From Paraburkholderia azotifigens (GTDB lineage Bacteria; Pseudomonadota; Gammaproteobacteria; Burkholderiales; Burkholderiaceae): a stretch of 64,000 bases of DNA. Position numbers and translations under genes: made by a program. Below, piece by piece: positions 54,948-64,000 of this stretch. A model generated the notes under the pieces. That model searched no databases. It saw only the letters and a list, made by a program, of their open reading frames with translations, and was not told the origin of the DNA. Position 1 is the stretch's first letter, and every line of letters starts with the position of its first letter. The DNA is taken from assembly GCF_007995085.1 (NCBI RefSeq), contig NZ_VOQS01000003.1, forward strand, positions 992,001-1,056,000, given 5' to 3'.

Positions 54948-55825
54948 ATGGGCACGAATGAAACACAGCAAGCGCTGTGCGAAATCGACGATCTGCGCAT
55001 CGCCTTTCGTGCCCACGATGGCTCGATGAACGAAGCGGTGCGTGGCCTTTCGCTGACGTTGAACAAGGGCGAGCGCCTTGGCATCGTCGGCGAATCGGGT
55101 TCGGGCAAATCGCTGACCGGGCGCGCGCTGCCGGGCCTGCTGCCGCCCGCCGCGCATTGCACGGCCAAAGCGCTGCGCTTCGACGGACAGGATCTGCTGT
55201 CCATGCGCGCCGACAAGCGCCGCCGTTTGTGCGGTCAGCAGATGGGCATGATCCTGCAGGATCCGAAGTACTCGCTGAACCCGGTGATGACGGTCGCGCA
55301 GCAGATGCGCGAGGCGTTCGCACTGCACGACCCGAAGCTGGGCCGCCGCGCGATGCGCGAGAAGATCGTCGCTGCGCTCGAGGCTGTGCATATCCGCAAT
55401 CCGGAGCGCGTTGCCGACTCCTACCCGCATGAACTCTCGGGCGGCATGGGACAGCGCGTGATGATCGCGATGATGGTATCGACGGGCCCGCGCCTGTTGA
55501 TCGCCGACGAACCGACCAGCGCGCTCGACGTACTGGTGTCGATGCAGGTACTCGCCGTGCTCGACGAGATGATCGCAAAACATGACACGGGCCTCATCTT
55601 CATCAGCCATGATCTGCCGCTCGTGATGTCGTTCTGCGACCGCGTCGTGGTGATGTATGCGGGGCGCGTCCTCGAAACCTGTGCGGCGCGCGACCTCGTG
55701 AACGCACAGCATCCGTACACGCGCGGGCTGCTCGCCGCGAATCCGCCGCTTGCCAATCCGCCCGCCGAATTGCCCGTGCTTTCGCGCGATCCCGCCTGGC
55801 TCAACGACACGCAAGGAGTATCGTC

Positions 55826-55829
<4 letters not shown>
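54948..55829 (+). CDS. ddpD: dipeptide ABC transporter ATP-binding protein, DppD-type
   Basis: ATPase of 293 residues: Walker A GESGSGKSLTGRAL, signature LSGGMGQRVMIAMM, Walker B LLIADEPTSALD, and the C-terminal oligopeptide-transporter tail (QHPYTRGLLAANPP). The Walker A Ser-Gly-Lys-Ser is intact. The start is ATG 54948, with GGAG six bases upstream; ATG 54936 overlaps the permease. The four-base overlap with the next ATPase supports a heterodimeric ATPase as in Dpp/Ddp. Confidence 0.92.
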
Positions 55830-56593
<764 letters not shown>

Positions 56594-56599
56594 AGTACG

Positions 56600-56618
56600 G
56601 CGGCCCTTCGAGGGCCGC
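56600..56618. terminator. hairpin between convergent ddpF and MFS genes
   Basis: A perfect 8-bp stem, GCGGCCCT / AGGGCCGC, with a three-base TCG loop sits in the 38-base gap between the convergent genes. No T-run follows, so it is a likely but not textbook terminator serving both directions. Confidence 0.6.
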
Positions 56619-56631
56619 GTCTCTGCATTTC

Positions 56632-57996
56632 TTACTCTGCTGCCGGCGCCAGTTTCGCTTCTTCGATATGTGATGCGCGTGGCGCCCGCGCCATCGCGAA
56701 CACACCGAATGCGGCGATCGCTGCGGGCACGGCAAGCAGGCTGAATACCGATCCAAACTGCCAGCCCAAGCCCATCAGCGCAGCACCGACCAGTGCGCCC
56801 GCCACGCCGCCGATGCGGCCCACACCGAGCATCCACGCGACGCCCGTCGCGCGTCCGTGGGTCGGATAGAAGCTTGCGGCCAGCGCGGACATCGAAGTCA
56901 CGGCGGAGGTGATGACGGTGCCCGTCAGGAAGATCAGCGCGCCGAGCCAGACCTGATGCCCGACGCCGCGCCCGACGAGCATGACCAGCAGGGCCGCGAC
57001 GACATACGTGCACGCGATCACGCGATTCGCCTTGAAACGGTCCATCAGCCAGCCAACGCTCAGATTGCCGAGGATGCCGCCAAGTGGAAACAGCGAGGTC
57101 ATCAACGCGGCGTTTTGCCCCGAAAAACCGGTGTCCTTGAAAAGCGTGGGCAGCCAGCTGGTCAGCAGATAGTAGATCAACAGGCCCATGAAATAGGCGA
57201 GCCACAACATTAGCGTGCCGAAGCGAAAGCGCGACGACAACACCACGCGCAAGGCGGAGCCGCGATGCTCAGCGACGGACTCTGCCGTGACGAACCGGCA
57301 CGCTTCAAGCGAAGCGTCTCTAGCGATGCGCTGCAAGACACGGGCGATCCGCGCGTCGCCACGCCGTCTCGTCACCATGAATTGCGCGGATTCGGGCAGC
57401 AAAAGAATCAGCACGAACGTCAACGCAATCGGACCGACGCCGCCCGCGACAAGCACGCTCTGCCAGCCGAAGTGCGGAATGAGCCAAGCCGACGCGACAC
57501 CGCCTATCGCGAGTCCGCATGAGAAGCCGCAGAACATCGCGTTCACGACCACGGCGCGAATGCGCGCCGGTGCGTATTCGGACATCAACGTCACCGCATT
57601 CGGCATCGCGGCGCCGAGTCCAAGGCCGGTCATGAAGCGCAGTACCGTCAGCGATTCGATGGAGGTGGCGTGCGCTGCCGCAAGACTCCATAGCCCGAAG
57701 AAAAACACCGATAAAACCAGCACCGTTTTACGTCCGACGCGATCCGCAAACGGCCCTGCACCCAACGCACCGATGCCCAGGCCGACGAGCGCGGCGCTCA
57801 TCACGGGACCGAGCGCCGCTCGCGCGACGCCCCAGTCCTGCACCAGCGAAGGGGCAATGAAACCGACGGCAGCCGTGTCGAAACCATCGGCAGCGACGAC
57901 CAGAAAACAGAGGACAAGAATCGTCCATTGAAAAGGCGAAAAACGTTCGCCGTCGATGAAGCGCTGCACATCGACTGTGCGTTCGTGCTGGCTCAT
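56632..57996 (-). CDS. MFS transporter, aromatic acid:H+ symporter (AAHS) type
   Basis: Twelve-helix transporter of 454 residues. The AAHS-family features are PFQWTILVLCFLVVAADGFDTAAVGFIAPSLV with the conserved Asp-Gly-Phe-Asp of helix 1, GPFADRVGRKTVL in the 2-3 loop, and GLGLGAAMPNAVTLMSEYAP. PcaK, BenK and related members import 4-hydroxybenzoate, benzoate or alicyclic acids. AAGGAG lies seven bases before the ATG. It is the last gene of the SDR-FAD-NIPSNAP-MFS set and probably supplies its substrate. Confidence 0.92.
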   Translation of the reverse strand: MSQHERTVDVQRFIDGERFSPFQWTILVLCFLVVAADGFDTAAVGFIAPSLVQDWGVARAALGPVMSAALVGLGIGALGAGPFADRVGRKTVLVLSVFFFGLWSLAAAHATSIESLTVLRFMTGLGLGAAMPNAVTLMSEYAPARIRAVVVNAMFCGFSCGLAIGGVASAWLIPHFGWQSVLVAGGVGPIALTFVLILLLPESAQFMVTRRRGDARIARVLQRIARDASLEACRFVTAESVAEHRGSALRVVLSSRFRFGTLMLWLAYFMGLLIYYLLTSWLPTLFKDTGFSGQNAALMTSLFPLGGILGNLSVGWLMDRFKANRVIACTYVVAALLVMLVGRGVGHQVWLGALIFLTGTVITSAVTSMSALAASFYPTHGRATGVAWMLGVGRIGGVAGALVGAALMGLGWQFGSVFSLLAVPAAIAAFGVFAMARAPRASHIEEAKLAPAAE

Positions 57997-58069
57997 TGCG
58001 TGTCTCCTTGAAACTCGGGTACTGCGTCTCCGAATGTTTTGATTGCGCTGCCGCCTGTTGTCTGTTTTG

Positions 58070-58408
58070 CTAGCGCAGCGCAGTGAGGCTTCTGAATTCG
58101 ACGCGCCGGATAATCCGGCTTTCCTGGGCCACGATCAGATGCGCCGATGCCTGCAAATACGCCGGCCATTCCGGGTCTGCATCGCGCGCGGTGCGCCGCT
58201 GGTCGTAATCGCCGATGCTTTCATAACCCCACAAATGCACGACCTGATTCAACGCGCCGATATCGCTCATATAGAAACCGACGGGCGCGCCGAGGTACTT
58301 CAACTGAATGGGCATCGCGAGACGGTCGAATACGTCGATGAACTCCGCCATGCCGCGCGGCCGGATCGTATAGATGCGGTGATCGACGAAAGGTTTGGTG
58401 CTGCTCAT
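58070..58408 (-). CDS. NIPSNAP-family protein
   Basis: Dimeric alpha-beta-barrel protein of 112 residues: FVDHRIYTIRPRGMAEFIDVF at the start and LNQVVHLWGYESIGDYDQRRTA in the middle, the NIPSNAP pattern. Such small proteins sit in catabolic operons and may bind a pathway intermediate or assist a flavoenzyme; no reaction is established. It follows the FAD protein by 11 bases. GAGGACAG precedes the ATG. Confidence 0.88.
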   Translation of the reverse strand: MSSTKPFVDHRIYTIRPRGMAEFIDVFDRLAMPIQLKYLGAPVGFYMSDIGALNQVVHLWGYESIGDYDQRRTARDADPEWPAYLQASAHLIVAQESRIIRRVEFRSLTALR

Positions 58409-58419
58409 GATGCTGTCCT

Positions 58420-60189
58420 CTATACGGTTGCGGATTGCCGCGCGTTTTGTGGCTGCGCGCGCGGGTCAGCCGGCTTGTCGGCGACGCCCGCGAGGCGCCG
58501 GCCTGTGATGTAGCCGAAAGTCATGATTGGACCGAGCGTGATGCCAGCGCCCGGATAGTTTCCGCCCATGACGCTCGCGCGGTCGTTGCCGACTGCGTAC
58601 AGCCCGTCGATGACGGCGCCGCGCGCATCGAGCACTTCTCCTGTGACAGCCGTCGTGATGCCGTCGAACGTGCCCAGGTCGCCCATCACGACCTTGAGCG
58701 CGTAATAAGGCCCGTTGCCGATGGGCGCGACGCATGGATTGGGCTTGTGTTCGGGATCGGCGAGATAGCGGTTGAACGAGGTCGAGCCGCGGCCGAATTC
58801 GCTGTCTTCGCCACGCCTCGCGCCTTCGTTATACGAGCGCACGGTGGCCTCGAGCGCAACGGCATCGATGCCTGCACGGCGCGCAAGCTCGGCCAGCGTG
58901 CGCCCCTTGACGAGATAGCCGTTGCGCAAGAGCGGTCCCAGCGGGACGGGCGCGGGTTTCGCGTAGCCGAGCCCGTACTTGCGGATCGTCGTGTGATCGC
59001 AGATCAGCCACATCGCCGTTTCGTTTTCATCGCGGCATGCTTCGATCATCGCCGCACCGACGTCGTGGTACGAGTTCGCTTCGTTCGTGAAGCGCTTGCC
59101 TTTGCGCGTCACGCCGATGATGCCCGGCTTGTAGCGGTCCACCAGATGCGGAAACACGCCGAACGTGCCGTCGCGCATCGGTACACGCGACACAGGCATC
59201 CATGCGGCCGGCTGCGGATAATGTATCGGCACCGGAGCACCGACGCTCTCAGCCATGCGCGCGCCATCGCCCGTGTTGCCTTTCGGCACGGGCGAGCAAT
59301 GCTCGCCGCCGCGCATCACATGCGGATACGCTTTGGCGATACGCGCGACGTCGTGCGAAAAACCGCCGCATGCGAGCACGACACCGCGCCGCGCAGCAAT
59401 GCGCATCTTGCCGTCCGGACCGTTGACGACCGCACCCGTCACACGACCCTCAGACACGATGAGTTCCTGCGCGCCTGTGTTCGTGTGAATGGGAATGCCC
59501 ATCGACAATGCGGACTTCGCGAGCCGCGCTGCCAGCGCATTGCCGCTCGTGATCTGCACGCCGCGTCGATAGAGCGCGAGATCCTTCAAATGACTGCCCA
59601 GGCGCTTCGCTACATACAACGCGGACTTCAGCGATCGCGTCGCGTTGAAGAAGTGCTTGAGGTCGGCGTTCGACGAATTGAACATCATGCCGATAAACGT
59701 AATCGTCTTGAGCGGCGGACGCAGACGCGCGATATCCTCGCCGAGATTGCGCGCATCGTATGGCGCCGCAACGACCGAGCGCCCGATGTCCACGCCGCCC
59801 TGCACATCCGGGTGATAGTCGGGATAGAGCGTGGGGACGAATTTCACTTCCGTCTCGCGCTCGAAGAAATCGATCATTTGCGGGCCCGCGTCGAGAAACG
59901 CATCGACGGCCGCTTCGTCGAAGAACGCGCCCGTTTCGTTACGCATGTACGTCTTCGCCGCTTCGCGCGTGTCGTTCACGCCGTTCGCACGTGCGTGCCG
60001 GTTGCCTGGAATCCACAGCACGCCGCCAGAAAATGCCGTCGTGCCGCCGAAATATGCTTCCTTCTCGATCACCACGACGTCGAGGCCCAGCTTGCGCGCA
60101 GTGATCGCTGTCGAGAGTCCGCCTGCACCCGAGCCGATGACGAGCACATCGCACGTCAATGGCGCGCGTGAGTGTGTGTGAGTAGCCAT
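58420..60189 (-). CDS. FAD-dependent dehydrogenase, KstD/fumarate-reductase flavoprotein type
   Basis: Flavoprotein of 589 residues. The N-terminal Rossmann motif is DVLVIGSGAGGLSTAITARKLGLDVVVIEK, followed by YFGGTTAFSGGVLWIPGN, typical of 3-ketosteroid delta-1-dehydrogenases and 4-oxocyclohexanecarboxylate desaturases. The C-terminal FAD segment reads DGLYAVGNDRASVMGGNYPGAGITLGPIMTFGYITGR. The family introduces a double bond next to a ring ketone. It sits between an SDR and a NIPSNAP protein in an operon with an aromatic-acid-type transporter and close to pobA, so a ring-ketone carboxylic acid is the most likely substrate (inference). Confidence 0.92.
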   Translation of the reverse strand: MATHTHSRAPLTCDVLVIGSGAGGLSTAITARKLGLDVVVIEKEAYFGGTTAFSGGVLWIPGNRHARANGVNDTREAAKTYMRNETGAFFDEAAVDAFLDAGPQMIDFFERETEVKFVPTLYPDYHPDVQGGVDIGRSVVAAPYDARNLGEDIARLRPPLKTITFIGMMFNSSNADLKHFFNATRSLKSALYVAKRLGSHLKDLALYRRGVQITSGNALAARLAKSALSMGIPIHTNTGAQELIVSEGRVTGAVVNGPDGKMRIAARRGVVLACGGFSHDVARIAKAYPHVMRGGEHCSPVPKGNTGDGARMAESVGAPVPIHYPQPAAWMPVSRVPMRDGTFGVFPHLVDRYKPGIIGVTRKGKRFTNEANSYHDVGAAMIEACRDENETAMWLICDHTTIRKYGLGYAKPAPVPLGPLLRNGYLVKGRTLAELARRAGIDAVALEATVRSYNEGARRGEDSEFGRGSTSFNRYLADPEHKPNPCVAPIGNGPYYALKVVMGDLGTFDGITTAVTGEVLDARGAVIDGLYAVGNDRASVMGGNYPGAGITLGPIMTFGYITGRRLAGVADKPADPRAQPQNARQSATV

Positions 60190-60219
60190 GCTGTGTGTCT
60201 CCTGCCAATGTCTTTTGTC

Positions 60220-61050
60220 TTAACGCGCCGAGCCTGCCTTCGCGTCGTACCCAGGTCGCGGCACGAGATCCATCAACATGCATTCGAGCCCACCGTCGAC
60301 CACCAACTCCGCGCCATTCACATAACCCGCACGCGGACTCGCGAGGAACGCAACCACTTCCGCGATATCGACCGGTTCGCCGATGCGGCGGCTCGCTGTC
60401 ATTGCACTGCGGCGCTGTTCGACATCGCCTTGCGCATAGAACGACGCCGACAGCGGCGTGCGGATCATGCCGGGACACACGGCGTTGCTGCGCACGCCAC
60501 GCGCGCCCCACTCGGCGGCGATCTGCTTCGACAGCATCGCAACGGCCGCTTTGCCCGGGCTATACGCACCGCTCCATGTTTGCGGATGATGCGCAGCCAC
60601 CGACGCCACATGCACGATGCTGCCCCCGCCATTGCGCAACATCGCGCGGCCGAATGCCTGTGAGCACAGCATGTAACCCGTGAGATTCACCTGCAGCATC
60701 GCGTTCCATGCGTCGAGCGCAATGTCTTCGATACCGCCCGGCCGCAGCAGGCCCGCGTTGTTGACGAGCACATCCGCTGCGCCCAGCTTTGCTTCGACGC
60801 GCGCTGCCGTCGCCTCGACGCTCGCCGCGTCGCCGATATCGCATTCGAATGCGCATGCGTCGATGCCGTTCGCGCCGAGCGTCTGCGCGAGGTCTTCGCA
60901 CTTCGCCGCTTCGCGATCCAGCAATGCAACGCGCGCACCGCTTTCGCCGAGCACGCGTGCAATCGCACTGCCGATGCCGCCCGCCGCGCCCGTTACGACA
61001 CAAACCTTGCCTTCGAGGCCGAGCCAACCAGCGTTAGTTTCGTTAGTCAT
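60220..61050 (-). CDS. SDR-family dehydrogenase
   Basis: Classical short-chain dehydrogenase of 276 residues: GKVCVVTGAAGGIGSAIARVL (NAD-binding), NNAGLL, VHVASVAAHH (Ser) and AYSPGKAAVAML (Tyr-x3-Lys), then CPGMIRTPL. It likely oxidises a ring alcohol. It is the first gene of the SDR-FAD-NIPSNAP-MFS operon and divergent from an AraC regulator. The ATG at 61050 has GGAG six bases upstream. The preceding open frame to 61158 overlaps the regulatory region. Confidence 0.92.
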   Translation of the reverse strand: MTNETNAGWLGLEGKVCVVTGAAGGIGSAIARVLGESGARVALLDREAAKCEDLAQTLGANGIDACAFECDIGDAASVEATAARVEAKLGAADVLVNNAGLLRPGGIEDIALDAWNAMLQVNLTGYMLCSQAFGRAMLRNGGGSIVHVASVAAHHPQTWSGAYSPGKAAVAMLSKQIAAEWGARGVRSNAVCPGMIRTPLSASFYAQGDVEQRRSAMTASRRIGEPVDIAEVVAFLASPRAGYVNGAELVVDGGLECMLMDLVPRPGYDAKAGSAR

Positions 61051-61123
61051 CCGAATCTCCATGTCTTCATTTCGATCGGCGATTCGAAGAGCCGATCGCA
61101 CGATTTCATGGAGAAAAGTATAG

Positions 61124-61172
61124 GGACACGCCGTTCGTGGAGATTGGACAAAGAGCACGCATCGCAGGACAA
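61124..61172. promoter_or_regulatory. phased GGACA repeats, candidate AraC operator
   Basis: GGACAC at 61124, GGACAA at 61146 and GGACAA at 61167 are direct repeats spaced 22 and 21 bases apart, two helical turns each. They lie in the 146-base divergent region between the SDR operon and the AraC gene, the usual pattern of AraC-family half-sites. Confidence 0.45.
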
Positions 61173-61196
61173 TTCGTACACAGGAGACGAAACGGC

Positions 61197-62090
61197 ATGA
61201 GGAAAATCCCTAACTACGATCTGTACGGCGAATCCGCGCGCCCGCCCTGGTTCGACGCGTTCAATTTCGAGTGGATTGCCGAGCGCAGCCGGCCCAATGA
61301 CTGGCATATCGCCGCGCATCGGCATGACGCGCTATTGCAGATTCTGTACATACGCAACGGCAGCGGACACGTCGTGATCGAAAGTGAGAAGCATGAGTTA
61401 TCGCCGCCCTGTGTCGTCGTTTTGCCCGCGCAGACCGTGCATGGTTTCGTGTTTTCGCCCGACATCGACGGGCTTGTGATTACGGCTGCGCAGCGCGCGC
61501 TGGAATCGATTTCGAAGGCCGTATCGCCCGGACTTCTGCCCGTGATTCAGCGCGCCGGTGTGATACCCGTGAAAGCGTCGGCGGGCGACGACACGTTGAT
61601 GCCGCTCTTCACCCTGCTCGAACAGGAGTACCGCGGCAATGCGCGCGGCCATATCGCAGCGGGGATGTCATTGATGATTGCACTTTTCGTGCAAGTGGCG
61701 AGATTGAGCGATGCGGCGGCGATGCCCGCGTCGAGCGCCGTCGCCGACCGCCGCAGCGGGCAGATCAAGCGCTTTCGTGAACTCGTGGCCGCGCACTTTC
61801 GCGAGCATCGGCCCGTCGAGTTCTATGCGGAAAAACTGGGCATCACGACGGCTCAATTGAGCCGCATTTGCCGCGACGAACTCGGCCATTCGCCGATGTC
61901 GCTCGTGAACGAACATCTGATACGCGAAGCACAGCGCGATCTCGTCTATTCAGGCCTGACGATCAAGCAGATCGCGCACGCGCTGGGCTTCGAGGATGCG
62001 GCGTATTTCAGCCGCTATTTCCGCAAGCAGACGGGCGCGACGCCCAAAGAATTTCAGGCCGCCGCGCACACCGATCTGTCTTTGAACTGA
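61197..62090 (+). CDS. AraC-family transcriptional regulator
   Basis: Regulator of 297 residues. An N-terminal cupin-like effector domain (DWHIAAHRHDALLQILYIRNGSGHVVIE) is joined to a C-terminal double helix-turn-helix: YAEKLGITTAQLSRICRDELGHSPMSLV and LTIKQIAHALGFEDAAYFSRYFRKQTGATPKEF. It resembles PobR-type AraC proteins that respond to 4-hydroxybenzoate. It is divergent from the SDR-FAD-NIPSNAP-MFS operon and convergent with pobA, so it may regulate either or both. AGGAG precedes ATG 61197 by ten bases. Confidence 0.92.
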   Translation: MRKIPNYDLYGESARPPWFDAFNFEWIAERSRPNDWHIAAHRHDALLQILYIRNGSGHVVIESEKHELSPPCVVVLPAQTVHGFVFSPDIDGLVITAAQRALESISKAVSPGLLPVIQRAGVIPVKASAGDDTLMPLFTLLEQEYRGNARGHIAAGMSLMIALFVQVARLSDAAAMPASSAVADRRSGQIKRFRELVAAHFREHRPVEFYAEKLGITTAQLSRICRDELGHSPMSLVNEHLIREAQRDLVYSGLTIKQIAHALGFEDAAYFSRYFRKQTGATPKEFQAAAHTDLSLN

Positions 62091-62101
62091 TTGCCCGCCG
62101 C

Positions 62102-63322
<1,221 letters not shown>

Positions 63323-63353
63323 TGTGCCGTCGGCGCTTATATCGAGCAACGCA

Positions 63354-63373
63354 ATAACGCGAATAAGCGTTAT
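63354..63373. promoter_or_regulatory. dyad upstream of pobA (distal)
   Basis: ATAACGC-N6-GCGTTAT is a perfect 7-base inverted repeat centred about 90 bases before the pobA start, in AT-rich promoter DNA. The size and spacing fit a homodimeric regulator site. Confidence 0.4.
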
Positions 63374-63504
63374 CTCTATTCACGATAATAGATGAGTCCG
63401 GGTTTTCCCTAGGAAAGCAAACGCAACTTTGGCGGAAGCGGTTTGTTGGCTATCTTTACTCTGCGGTCCCGCTGAGCGGTCCCGAACGCAAACAAGGAGA
63501 AGCA

Positions 63505-63864
63505 ATGATGAAGATCCGCAATGTCCTGCCCGTGCTCGCTGTCATCGGTTGCGTGACGCTGACGTCCAACGTGTATGCGCAAGCGAGCGACGATACAGCG
63601 ATGGCTTCCGCTCCCGCGGCACATTCGAAGAAGGCGACACCTGCGGACAAGAAGCTCGGCCGCGACGTGCGCAAAGCGCTGTCGAAGGCGCCGGGCTTCA
63701 ACGTATCGAACGTCTACGTGAAAGCGCGCGGCGGCGCTGTGACGCTATCGGGCAGCGTGCCCGACGGCGGACAGATTACACAGGCGGCGGAAGTGGCGAA
63801 AGGCGTGCAGGGCGTGACGTCGGTCACCAACAAGCTCACGCTTTACTCGCATGGAAATAACTAG
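63505..63864 (+). CDS. BON-domain periplasmic protein
   Basis: Exported protein of 119 residues. The signal peptide (VLPVLAVIGCVTLTSNVYA) is followed by a disordered Ala/Lys stretch and one BON domain: LGRDVRKALSKAPGFNVSNVYVKARGGAVTLSGSVPDGGQI and ITQAAEVAKGVQGVTSVTNKL. BON domains bind membranes or murein and are common in osmotic or envelope stress proteins. AAGGAG precedes ATG 63505. Its stop overlaps the stop of the minus-strand gene at the window end. Confidence 0.9.
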   Translation: MMKIRNVLPVLAVIGCVTLTSNVYAQASDDTAMASAPAAHSKKATPADKKLGRDVRKALSKAPGFNVSNVYVKARGGAVTLSGSVPDGGQITQAAEVAKGVQGVTSVTNKLTLYSHGNN

Positions 63865-64000
63865 CCTGGCGCGACGCTTTCCATTTGCGTGAAATTCCGG
63901 CTCGAGATATCGCACGAAGCGACGGTGCTTCGTGCGATATCGCGCACGGCTTTTGCACCTTCGATCTGCAGTTCGCGCGGCAATGCAACGCCATGCTTCG
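63861..64000 (-). CDS. C-terminal fragment of an unidentified gene
   Basis: Read on the minus strand from the window edge, a frame is open and ends at TAG 63863-63861. It gives about 45 residues that include HGVALPRELQIEGAKAVRDI and then ARSTVASCDISSRNF, ending SVAPG. The piece LPRELQIE is reminiscent of 2-isopropylmalate synthase-type sequences, but the fragment is too short to assign. The frame has good codon use; the other two minus frames are Arg/Ser-rich and unlikely. Confidence 0.5.
   Translation of the reverse strand, partial: KHGVALPRELQIEGAKAVRDIARSTVASCDISSRNFTQMESVAPG
63906..63941. repeat. perfect 15-bp inverted repeat
   Basis: GATATCGCACGAAGC and GCTTCGTGCGATATC form a perfect 15-bp stem with a six-base loop. 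It lies inside the putative minus-strand coding end. No T-run follows immediately on either strand; four T's lie ten bases beyond on the plus side. Confidence 0.7.

Noticed and set aside
58435..60171. 578-codon plus-strand frame opposite the flavoprotein
   Set aside because: It mirrors the KstD-like gene almost exactly, which is the signature of a shadow frame in high-GC DNA.

Overview
The window is about 64 kb of a high-GC beta-proteobacterial chromosome or chromid, most likely Burkholderiaceae (Paraburkholderia, Caballeronia or Burkholderia). The evidence is strong GC bias at third codon positions, families typical of that group (DUF4148, DUF3562, DUF1810, CHAD), a cyoABCD operon without cyoE, and a guanidine-assimilation cluster. 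There is no insertion sequence, phage, CRISPR array, tRNA or rRNA in view. Nearly all of it is ordinary intact coding sequence.

Layout. 1-4.5 kb: two two-component systems, one metal-sensor-like (truncated at the left edge) and one QseBC/TctDE-like, with a DUF4148 secreted protein between them. 4.5-5.6 kb: a Fur-family regulator and a DUF1810 protein. 5.8-9.8 kb: the cyoABCD ubiquinol oxidase operon with a short leader ORF and a trailing hairpin. 10.4-12.1 kb: a lone NuoM-like subunit ended by a strong terminator. 12.2-17.1 kb: a catabolic operon on the minus strand (MFS transporter, M20 amidase, acetylpolyamine amidohydrolase-like deacetylase) divergent from its LysR regulator. 17.2-27.2 kb: the best-defined system. 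A guanidine-I (ykkC) riboswitch heads a three-gene ABC importer, two urea-carboxylase-associated proteins (the carboxyguanidine deiminase pair), a biotin-dependent urea/guanidine carboxylase and allophanate hydrolase. Together these should import guanidine and convert it to ammonia and CO2.

27.2-49.3 kb: small metabolic, envelope and stress genes. These include VOC, glycine-zipper lipoprotein, RidA, ABM, SDR, cupin, YjbQ, DUF3562, CHAD, an ArsC-like protein lacking its P-loop arginine, FKBP and AhpD-like proteins. They also include an MCP chemoreceptor, a single-domain response regulator, a PLD/cardiolipin-synthase-like lipoprotein, a lytic transglycosylase, LysR with TauE/SafE, a nitroreductase, a penicillin-V-acylase-like enzyme, free methionine sulfoxide reductase and a catalase. 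49.7-56.6 kb: an RpiR regulator followed by a complete ddpXABCDF-type set for hydrolysis of D-Ala-D-Ala and dipeptide import.

56.6-63.3 kb: an aromatic or alicyclic acid cluster. An AAHS-type MFS transporter, NIPSNAP protein, KstD-like flavoprotein and SDR form one minus-strand operon divergent from an AraC regulator. pobA (4-hydroxybenzoate 3-monooxygenase) converges on that regulator. A ring-oxidising dehydrogenase and a ring-desaturating flavoprotein beside pobA suggest a route from a hydroxylated cyclohexanecarboxylate to 4-hydroxybenzoate and then protocatechuate; this is inference. The window ends with a BON-domain protein and the C-terminal end of an unidentified minus-strand gene.
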